NCBI GenBank assembly: GCA_005223375.1
Contig: RXOD01004555.1
Coordinates: 1 to 20,521, forward strand
Source: Amoebophrya sp. AT5.2
Lineage: Eukaryota; Sar; Dinophyceae; Syndiniales; Amoebophryaceae
Direction of reading: 5' to 3'
Length of the DNA stretch: 20,521 nt
Shown: positions 9,638-19,500 of the stretch, one piece after another
Layout: each line of letters opens with the position of its first letter
Numbering within the stretch: the first letter of the stretch is position 1
Translations under genes and position numbers: made by a program
The notes under the pieces: model-generated
Databases searched by the model: none
Told to the model about the DNA's origin: nothing
Seen by the model: only the letters and a program-made list of their open reading frames with translations

Positions 9638-10198
9638 TCATCGACGTACATGTAGTGCTCGCAGTACTAGTAGATCTACAAAATAAATGAGTGGTGTCTG
9701 TCTTCCTCCGACGCTGCCTGTGCCTTCGTATTTGCGTTTGCCGACAACTAAAGGATTGGAAAAGGCTGACTTTACACGTTTCAAGTACTGTGATCCTTCA
9801 CCTTCTTTTATCAATCTCCACGAAGCGCAGATGAAAAGGAGACACCGGAACCGAACGTCACCTTGTTCTCGTTTTAGTTTTGGATTTAGAATTGCAACTT
9901 TTTTTTTATTTAGAGGACTAGCAATAGCATGAGAGGTATGCTAATAGCGGATCCAACCCATCGGCATCGCAACATCAAGATCGCGATCAAGATGGACGAG
10001 GAAGTAAGTTGAACATCGATCAAAATGATGGAGGATCGCGAGGATGGCAACAAGCCAGGACGAACACTCTGCTGGAACACGATGATGTCCGCGCGTTTGA
10101 TGCGTACCGTTGCTGAATTCGAATTTGCAAATTTGCAGTCGATCCATGCACTGCTCGCGCGAAGATCCATTCTTTTGCTTTTTCTGTGCGGCGGCCAT
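9638..10198 (-). CDS. Small unrecognised gene, second exon uncertain
   Basis: An ATG at 10198 opens MAAAQKKQKNGSSREQCMDR and continues coding-like to …FEFSN. At 10107 there is a donor GTACGC of the same GTAC type as other introns here. One model splices in phase 1 to 9747–9638 after acceptor ATCCTTTAG, adding VGKRKYEGTG… and ending TGA at 9638, for 66 aa. The unspliced frame instead runs to a TAG at 9941, for 85 aa. The first exon looks real; the 3' part does not decide itself from sequence. An ATG four bases upstream (10202) is in another frame. It lies between the FBF1-like gene and the pinin gene, on the same strand as both. No family is recognised. Confidence 0.4.
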
Positions 10199-10627
10199 CC
10201 ATTAGTTTATTAAGTTTAAGAACCTCTCAATACCAACCAACCAAAGTCAGCTCCTTATCCTCTCCGCGCGTGTTTCCAGCGTTCATTTTCGTATAAAAAT
10301 CTCACAGATCTAGTTCTGCTTCTGCGTTCAAGTTCATAAAATTAGACTAAGCACCTGCTGCACTTGTGCTTATCGTAATGTACAGCGCATTTTTCAGTCG
10401 CGTTACATAAATATTCCTCTGTGAAGCTAGTGGATTTGTATGTAAAACTTGCCGAAGCAAAAGCAAGAAACAAAGTACCGCAGTGGCAACCCCTTCGCCT
10501 GCGGCTCACTCAAGTTCAAAAGTCACCTTGATCGTGGTAGGTTATATTTATATCGTTTTGTTTTATAAAAAAACAGCACACTCCGGAGGTGAGAGAGAAA
10601 GTACTACAGCTCTTACGGCCACGGCCC
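10199..10627. other. Intergenic stretch upstream of the small gene
   Basis: This is 429 nt between the FBF1-like stop codon and the ATG at 10198. It is AT-rich, with T/A runs near 10550–10575. I see no coding frame, RNA gene or clear promoter motif. Confidence 0.55.
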
Positions 10628-13600
10628 TCATTCGGGCTCCACAAGCGACGGTAGCGACGTCCAGCTCGGCTGTTCGACGCCCACGGACGCCAGCAGCGCG
10701 CGCCCCCTCTGTATTTCAACCGAGTCTTCCTCCGCCTTGTGCACTCCCTCGTCGAAATTTTCCATTCCCGCCCCGCCGCCGCCCTGTCCATCGCCTACAT
10801 GCATCCCTCCCAAGCTGATGAATGACTTCGACTCAATGTGGTCAATGGACTTGGTTATGCTTGTTCCCCCAGCACCCCCAGCGATCATGCTGGCGCTCAT
10901 GGCGGAGCGCGCGAGCTTGCTCGTCTCCAGTACCACATCCACAGGTCCTGCGCGGTGGTCTTCGTCGCCCCCTCGAGTTATCATGCTCAACATATGGTCA
11001 TCGGCAGAGTACCCCAGAACTTTTTCCGTTGCGGCTTGCATTTCGCCCCGCGCGGCCTCGGAGAGCGACGCCCAAGTTTGCAGTTGGTTCTGCAGCTCCG
11101 ACCGCTGCAAGTTTGTTGTTCCCTCTGTACCAATGGCACCGACGGCATTCGCCATCACCACGTCGTCCTCCGGAGAAGTGGCAGAAGTGATGGCGTTTCC
11201 GTGAACAGCACCTGCTCCCCCCCTTCTCTGTGGATTGAACTGAGGCTGACTAACCGCGTACCCTTGTTCGGACGGAGCTGCGAGGATGGCACTTACGCTC
11301 GTGTTTATGTTGGGCGTCTTCTCTGCGAATCTCCCCGTAAGATTCCTCCCAGCCACTGCTATCGGGTTCATCAGGTTCAATGCGGCGAGGTGCGCGGTCG
11401 CCGACGTGATTTGCGAGTGCGAGTGGGAAGAAAACGCGGGCTGGTTCGCGGTGGTCCTCGTGGCAGCTCCTACAACTTCTCCTGATGCCGGCAGGATGGC
11501 TCCAACCCCGGCGCTTCCGCAGCCAAAGTGCAGCTGCGGCGAGCCGGACGGCAGCGTCGAGACGGACATACTGGGGACCGCTCCACCGCCCCCCGCGGCC
11601 GCGCCCGGACCTCTCATCAGAACCGACTTCGTGTTCACACGGACCGAGGCGTCCTGCACCAGCTCCAGGCGCTGGCGCTCGATCATCTGCTGCAGCGCCT
11701 TCAGCCGGCCGACCTCGCTGTCGCGCAGCGCTCGGTCCTGCACGATCTTCGAGTGGGTTTGCTTCGCCTCCTCGCGCATCTCGCACCCCTCCAGGTACAT
11801 CTGCTCGACCTGCTTCCGCCGGGACTCGACCTCAAGTAGTTTTCACGTATCATCGCAAACCCTCACCCTCACTCGCAGCAACGAGAACCGACCACACTTG
11901 AAAAACTGAACTGCCGTCGCGGGAGACCGAGGAATATGAACGTCATTCGTCATCTTCATTTATAGAACGAATTATGAAAAGCAGTGCACCTTTTCCGCCA
12001 GGTCCTTCACTCTCGCGACCTCTTCGTCGAATTTGGCCTTTTCCCCCGCGAACGACTTTCGGTCCCCGTCCAATCTTTCCTCGTTCAGCAAGAAATCGCG
12101 GCGTTTCTCCTCGAACCTCTCCATCTCCAGCAGCAGGTTTTTGCGCTCACCCGCAATGAGCACCTCGGACTCCTTGATCCTCCGCTCGCAGTTCGAGCGC
12201 GCACTTTCGATGGAGGTTTCCAGCGCCTTCAGCCGCTCCTCCTTCTTCTCGAGGTTCACCCTATCGTTCTTCACCGCCTCGGTTTCGTCCGCCCGGCGGC
12301 GCTCGAACACGCGCTTTTCCTCCTCCAGCTTCTGCCGCTCATCGCGGTGCGACTCGTGGACCTTGGCCTTCTCCTCGCGGAGGGACCGCTGCAGCTCGAG
12401 CAGGCGCGCGTGCTCGCGTTCCAGCCTGCGAAGATGGGGATTTCCATTTATTCGTGTTCCGTTCCTATTCATGAAGATGAGAACAAGATAGAGCATTGCT
12501 CTTGCTCAATCTACTTCTACTATTTTTGTAGATTTCTCCTTCATCTGACATCTGCTGAGGTAGATCTGGGAACTCCCAGGAGAAATATGAGCGACGAGGG
12601 CGTCACCACCTTCAGTCTGCAGCTGCTGCTGCTGCCACACAAAGAACCACTAGCTACCTTTCGTTCGCGACCACCTCTCTCTCGCTTCTTTCCTTCACCT
12701 GTTCCTTCAGTTCCGCTTCCATGCGGTTGATCAAGTCCGTCATTTTTCTTCTCTGCGTCTCCACTTCTTTCGACGAGCCCTCCAGCTGTTTTTCCTTTGC
12801 GAAAATCTGCTTCTCACGCGCGTCTAACGCGTCTTCGCGGATCTTGTCTTCGACAGAGCGGCCGGACTCAAGCTTCTTCTGGAGCAAGTCGAGCTGGAAA
12901 GCCGAGTCGTGCACCTTCTCCATCAAAGAATTCAGCTGCATGCCGGAACCAGCCGAGCGCCGCACAGAATCCAACTCCTTGTCGGTCGATTCCCGAATCA
13001 CTGCAACTTGCCTGTTGATTCGTAGAAAGATAGGATACGGCAGTGGATCGATGGCTATGAGGCCGCTCGGGAAATTTTTTTCTATTTCCAATCAAAAGAT
13101 GACGTCGAAGGAGAAAGTATAGGGAAGTCAGTAGCCGAAGAGATTCGTACGGCGTATTCCAGTTGTACCTCTGATGCCTCTTTTCGTTTTCCCCAACTTC
13201 GTCCACGAATTGCTTTCTCACCCTCTCCAATTCTTCTCTGCTTTTCCGCATTTCGTTCCGCCGTACCTGCTCTTTTTCCAAATCGATCGACTCCGTCAAA
13301 TGCCGCTTTGATTCGCTCAAGTGCCGCAGTTCCTCCATGTGCGTTCCTCGCAAACGTTCCATTTCCCCCTCCAATCTTTTCCGCTCTAGTTCCCACCGCT
13401 CCCTTTCGGATTCGAAGTCTAGTTTTTCCTTCTCCATTTTCTGCTTGCACTTCGCCTCCGCCTCTTCTTTTTCGTTCTCCGCCCGTTTCGCCTTGATCTC
13501 GTACTCAGCAGTTTTCGCGGACTTTTCGGCCAGCTCCAGCTTCAAATTCTTGATCTGTTCGGTCAGCCCGTCGAGCTGCTGCGCGTGCGCCTCGGACTGC

Positions 13601-16161
13601 CGGAGAAGCTCGGAAGAGGACGTTGCCGCCCCCGGAGTTAGTGCTCCCGGTGTGCCGGCTGCGGACGTCTGCGCCAGCGCTGGGTTCTGAATCAAAATCC
13701 CGCCCGCAGTTTTACCCGCTCCGACGATCCCCGTCGATGAACTGCTGCCCCCAACTCCTGCGCCGAGCCCGCCGATTTGCTCCGCTGACTGTCGTCTGCT
13801 CGGCCGCACGCTTGTGGCCGTGCTTCCTGGCATCGCGGCCCCGTTGAGGTTCGTTGTGGACACTAATGAACCGCTGTTCGTGTTGCCACCGAATGAACTC
13901 CCCAAAATCGTGCCCGCGCCTTCTCCCCTGGTCCTGCGCGGAGCAGGTGGCTTTTTCAAGAATTCGTCGCCCGCTGCGAAGATGTCGACCTCTTTGCTCG
14001 AGCCTTGCAAGTTGTCCCTGGCTTTCTGCAGCGGACTCTCGCCGCGGGCCGACTGCGGCTCTGCGAAACCGTTCGCGCCCGGTTCGGGAAGGGAACCGCG
14101 GCGGCCGTTCGTCGCTGCTCCGGTGGAGGAATCCGCACCAGCTCCCGCCGTGGTCGCACCCAACAATCCCTGATTTGCCATGCGACTCTTCGGTGATAGT
14201 GCCATGTCGTCCTGCGTCACTCGCACTCCCTTTTTGCTTCCTCGAGACGCGCCGAAAATCGGTAGGTCATCGTCGTCGTCCTCAGGAAAGAGCGTGGTTT
14301 CGAGGTTCGACTTACTTGATGCGACCGCTTTACCGAGCGTTCCCAGATTTGACGAAGAAGCAGACCCAGGCGGATAATCATCAGCAACATCAGTCCCCTG
14401 CTCGCCGCCACGACCGGTTGAAACGGCTTCGTCCGTGGATGTCACGCCTGCAGCCCCTCCGCCGGCATCTTCCTTCGAAGAGCTGGCTCCCACGGCTGGG
14501 GCTGTGTCCAAGTTCAGCCGCAAACCTAAGTTTCTTCGTGTCCTCGGTCCGCTACTCCCGGTCGCACCTCCGACTGCAGTCATACCAACCCCGGGAATTG
14601 ACGTTTCGTCCTTCTTGCCTCCGTGATCCGAATCTTCGCTGAATCCGAGCTCTACGGCAGTGGGCGCCTTGTTGTCCCCCTTCTTGCCGCCTCCTTCGTC
14701 TTTTCCCATGGGCAAAAACAGGTCGTCGTCGCTGTCCTCCGACTGCTGCGTAGCCGCTCGTTGGGTAAATCCCCGTCTCTTCGCGGCCGCAGGAATCGGC
14801 GGAGGCGTTGCCTCTTTTTGCTGCAGCGTCGTGGACGATGAGGACCCACCGCGCCCATCGGACAGATCGGTAGACTGCGCCTGAGCGGTGTTTCTGTTTT
14901 TGAATTCTCTTTCGTGAACTAGAAAGACTTGCTGCGAAAAACCCAAGCCAAAACTAAGTTAAGTAGCCATATCAGCCCACAAAACTACCTTCAGCGAGAA
15001 CCCAGTCCCTGGTGCAGCCTTTGCGGTAAAATGTAGTCCGCCTGCCGCCGATATCGCTGCTCCCGACCCCAGCTTCGCCGGTGTCGACGCCATTTTTTCC
15101 CGCAAGACGCCCGGACTTTTATCCCTCCCCGCAGCTGCGCCGCTCCCCCCAGCCGCTACTGTTTGCGACCGCTTCAAATTGTTCGACGATCCTTGTCCCC
15201 CCGGCTGCTCCAGGATGTCGTCGAGCAGATCGTCGATATCCTCGTCCGGGGACATGGGACCTTGCGTGACATCTCCAAAAATCGTGCTGTTGTTGATTCC
15301 CGGTGTCCCGTTAGCATTTCCCCCTGCAGCTCCACCACCACCCCCACCGCGGTTTGTGATATTGCTCGTGTTCATTCCGAGAAAAGTGGACTGCTCGGTG
15401 AGTACGGTTTTTTGCTCCTCCTCCTTCCGCGAGAGTTCGAGTTTGAGGGTTTCATTTGCACGCGCCAGCTCGTCCTCCAGCTGCAGTTCTTCCGCGGTTG
15501 GCGGCCGCTCCCCAAAAGGCAGAAACGAGTCGAGGGCGTCGAGAGCATCGGCTGTTGAGTATGAAGGAAAAAGAATCGGATACAGATTGATGCGAGAGGG
15601 CAACGGCAAAGGAAGCACACGCAATTGTGAATCTATCAATCTATCGTTGACGAAGAAAGCGGAACAAAATCATCGCAGCACCAGAATTGATTACCGCCGC
15701 CGAATCCCCCGTCCTTTTTTTTTGCCTTTGGTTTATTTGGGGCGGGTTCGTCTGTGTCGAAGATCGAAGGATCCAGATCGAAGCCGGACATGCGTCGAGA
15801 TCCGGCTGCCGCACCCGCGCCGCCCCCTAGCGTTGGGAGGTCTTTCAGGCTCGACATTCTGGGTACTTGTAGAAAGAAAATAAAGTGCACTGACTTTTAC
15901 TTTAGGCCGCCAGCTATAAAACGAAACAAAATGAAATTCAAAAAGTAAAAACTCGGTCCAGCGCTAGTAGAAGTTCGAGTCCCAAAATTTCATGTGGTGC
16001 TGGTGGTGAACGAAACAAAATTGATTAATATTTGACAACGCGAATACCGCGATAGATGTTGTGGTTGACGAGGAGACCATCACTACAACGAACTGCAGCT
16101 GGTACCGCTTTTTGTTTTTGTTTACGCGTGCGAATTTGTCCTCGATTCTCTCCGTCTCCAT
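10628..16161 (-). CDS. FBF1: FBF1-like transition-fibre (distal appendage) protein
   Basis: Seven exons: 16161–16106, 15858–15695, 15551–14989, 14931–13169, 13011–12658, 12425–11990, 11830–10628, giving 1,512 aa. Every junction is GT–AG with matching phase (2, 1, 0, 2, 2, 0); introns are 57–247 nt. If the first small exon (METERIEDKF) is wrong, the start is the ATG at 15857. Residues 1–700 are disordered and Ser/Gly-rich with acidic patches (SPDEDIDDLLDDILEQ); about 700–1165 is a continuous coiled coil; the rest is a Gly/Ala/Ser-rich tail. The coiled coil follows the order in human FBF1: a short LNSLMEKV block near 875 (human LNSIIHQMEKF), then RMEAELKEQ (human KMEARLNEQ), a long Glu/Arg helix, then a segment of the EGCEMREEA…QMIERQRLEL type (human EEGERALREA…). 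Known: FBF1 sits on transition fibres and helps gate IFT entry to cilia. Homology rests on recalled similarity along the coiled coil, so another centriolar coiled-coil protein cannot be excluded. It is longer than human FBF1 (about 1,130 aa). Confidence 0.75.
12426..12657 (-). other. FBF1-like intron 5 with several inverted repeats
   Basis: This 232-nt GT–AG intron (donor GTAGCT, acceptor CTTCGCAG) contains, on the transcribed strand, ATTTCTCC paired with GGAGAAAT, an inner CTGGGA/TCCCAG pair, TCTAC/GTAGA, and AGAGCA/TGCTCT (plus-strand 12490–12495 and 12497–12502). It could fold into nested hairpins. Confidence 0.6.
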
Positions 16162-16547
16162 TGCCGCTTTTTGTTTACTCTCATTCTCTTGGATGAGATT
16201 TATTGGTCTTCCTTATGCGACCGACACGAACAACTGCGTCGGAGAACTGCGTCTGCAATTCCGAAAAAAATAAAAAAAACAGGACAACAATACAACGCAA
16301 AAACAAGTCGCCGATGTTGGTGTCGCCTGCCAAATAAAACGAGATCTGGTCGTGTCGATTAGATTACCCTCGGAGGCGGAAGCTCAACTGCACGGATACA
16401 ACTTTAATCGGTCCGCGTCTTGCTCGTACTGTCGGCATGGTGAAACACCAACGCAACACCACGACCTTGACGAATGAATCAATCATCGTTAGATAAGTTG
16501 TTTCGTCCCTCGTTGTCCCTTCAAACCATTCCGCATGTTCGAACCGG
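16162..16547. other. Intergenic stretch upstream of the FBF1-like gene
   Basis: This is 386 nt between the TGA of the propeller-protein gene and the proposed FBF1-like ATG. An A-rich tract lies at 16264–16280 on the plus strand. It presumably holds the 3' end of one transcript and the promoter of the next, but no motif is clear. Confidence 0.5.
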
Positions 16548-19500
16548 TCAGAGTCCCTCGAGCTCGTCTTTGGCCGTCTGGTACAACATGTTCCCATCAC
16601 TGTCCGAAAAAGTCATCGGTTCTTCGATTCTCAGTTCTTCCACCTCGTGTGCTGTGGACGCGCCCCTCTCGGGACGATGTCCCATCTCGGGCACCCCATC
16701 TTTCGCAAGGTCTTTCTCCCCTGCGGCTGCCGCGCGTGCCATCAGTATTTTCTCTCCGCGAATCGCATAGCGAATTCGATCGGCCTCTTTCATCACATTC
16801 AGCAAGCCGTCCACAACCGCCTTGTCCTTCCCGCCTCCGTCTTGCAGCATGTCCTGGACGTCGATGCCCCGCAGAACGTGTGCCGCATCTTTCAGTTTCA
16901 GGATGTGAAACGCGTTCATGTTTGCGTGCCCTGCTGTATCGAGTGACGGAGATGAAACCGATACAGAAAACTCGTGCTCTGGCGGCCGTGCAGTTGTATC
17001 TTCACGTGTCGCACCCTTGTCTGGACTCGGGGACAGTGCGAGGGTGTCATCAAGGTCATTGTTCATGGCGGGTTCCGTTGGAGCTAGCTTGTTGTGTTTT
17101 GAAGTAGGAAGACTCCTTGCCAAAGCCGGAGGTTGTTGTGATGTACCCCCCATACCATCATTTGTTGACGTAGATGGCAGTCCGGAAACACCCGACATCA
17201 CAGAAGAACTCGATTCCGCTCCGACTGAGGGCGAGTTATCCTCGCCGGGACTCGCGCCCGCACCTGCAACGGGTGCAGGTGCCGCAGGTTCAGAGTTGTG
17301 CAGGATCGCTGTGCCCCGTTTCTGTCCCGAGGAGGGCTGCGGCTTCGTCAGAAACGGGTTCGCCCTCAGTTTCGGGCTGCGCGACAGCAGTGTGTGACTG
17401 TTCGACGCCGCAACGGTTGGCGTGGATTTGTTCGACGCTGAGCCTCCTCCGGAACCGCCCGTGGTGGATGCGAAAGTTGTCGCGCCTGCACCCCCCTGGC
17501 GATCGCTGCCGATGGATTCTCTGGTCTGGTCGGACATGGAGCTACGTCGAGTGCTCCCTCCCCTAGCCCTAGCGCGCGCATTCGCACTGCTCGAGAGATG
17601 ACCCGTTGCTGCAGCTCCACTTCTAGCTCCCACGGGAACTCCTGTGCCTCCCGTCGACGACACCATCGGACTTGTCCGCGAGACCTCGTTCGCTGTCATC
17701 TCAGACTTCGAACCCATTGCCCTCGGCCTCGGCTCACTGTCGAAAACACGCTCCTCCTCACCTGTCCCAAGTATCGGCGTTTCCACCCCTGAACACGAAA
17801 GAGACTGCTCCGAGGCGGCCCCGCCGTTTTCATCGAAGTCGAGGATCTTCACCGGCTGAGACTGAAACGACTCCTCGCAGCACGTCGGCGTAAGCGTTGG
17901 CGTGGCAGTACCAGTCGCTGCGGCAACGGCCCCAGCATTTACCCTGTGGTCGTTGTTCATCTTTGGCTTTAATACTCGCAGCTCCTCCCGGGTCGCGGAC
18001 TCCTTGCTGGTGACAGCGGAGCTCGTCTTGGACGAGGGAGCGCTTGTGGACGACGAAGACATGGCGGCGACAGAAGAAACCACCAATGGCTTCTGCTGGT
18101 GCATGTGGCTGCCTCCAGCCGATGTGTACAAATTTCGCTTCGTTCTCGTTGCGCTAGCCGTCGGGCTTGTACCCTGCGACCCAGTCCCGCGTGTTGACGA
18201 TTTAGTGTTTGCGCTGGCGGCGCTCGAGCCCGACTTACTGATCAAGGAGGCCCCAGCAGCGCTACTCTTCGATGGGGGCCGGAAGACACTGCCACTCGCA
18301 GCCATTGGTGCGCAAGACGCGCCACCTCCAACAAGATCGACTACGCTTCTCGGGGTGCTCTTCTGATTGTTCCCGACCCTCGTCGTCGAAGAGCTTTGCA
18401 ATAACGGCTGCTCAAACAAGGTCTGCGGCGCGCAATGCGCCCCGGCGTTCGCCGGTGGTCCGTGGTGAGACGGACTCGCCCTGCTCGTTGTGTCCAGCAC
18501 CGCACATGTCGAACTACTCCCAGTCAGCGTCAGTGGATTCGCAAGATCCTCGCTTCCCAAAACCGGTTTGCCGACAAGCGTTTGCCGTCCCCAATTCCTG
18601 CCGAGCGACTTGCGGCCGCTCTTCGAACGCCGCTCCGAGCCTTGTACCTTCGCCCACTTCGGCAACAAGCCGGACTCAAAAGCAATCGGCGAACAGGCAG
18701 AATAACTGCTGAATGCGGTCTGCTGGGTGAGGGTGAGTTGGTGTTTGGGGTCTTCTGACGTCGGTGTGGGAACGAGCGAGCGATGACAGTTGCTGTCGGC
18801 GAGGAGCGTCGGGGTGGCGAGCTCGTGCTCGTCGTGGAAATTGTGCTCGTGATCTTGAAAGGGAAGTGAAGCGCTTACACTGTCGCTCGCGCGATCGCGA
18901 ATAAGCGCCTGGGACGCATGGTGCGCCTGCGCTGACGAATCGGAGCAGATCACATTCCCAAAGAAGACCTCCAGCACTGCGCCACTGGTCAGCTGCAACA
19001 GAGCGCTTCTGTCTTCGGTCAAACAGAGTCCTCTCAGGCTACTGGACGAAACGACACCCGCAACGGAAAGGCGGTGGGCCAGCCGTACCAGTTTTTCTGC
19101 GACCGAAACCCGAAAGACGAGCAAAACCGTCTCCTCTGCATTCGCGGTGACATACAGCTCTCCCTCCGCACAGCTGCTGCCGCCGAAGACCTTCGACGTA
19201 AACTTCTGCCCGCCAACCTGCTTTCGGTCGAAGTTCGCGTGGCAGACCGCCGCTCCAGACGTACCATCGTAAACGCAGACTCTTCTTTCCGCGTGCACGA
19301 TTGCGGCGTTGGTATCGGCCGACATGGCAAGCCCAGCCCAACGGGTGCCTTTCGGGGCGATCTCGCGTTTCTTCACCTCCCACGACTGATTGCCGATCGA
19401 CAGGCCCGCTCCTGCTCGACTGCCGCTCAAATTGTGGTCCGGAATGGTTCCGGAGGATGTGCGCGAGCGCAAACTTCTGTTCTCCGCAAGGGACTTGTTG

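Noticed and set aside
9687..9932. Plus-strand ATG frame of 81 codons (MSGVCLPPTL…)
   Set aside because: It has a true ATG but ends in a phenylalanine-rich low-complexity tail, matches nothing, and lies in the intron or 3' part of the small minus-strand gene. Kept only as a possibility.
13854..14642. Open plus-strand frame of 262 codons
   Set aside because: It is antisense to the large FBF1-like exon, which joins in phase with exons on both sides and encodes a coherent coiled coil.
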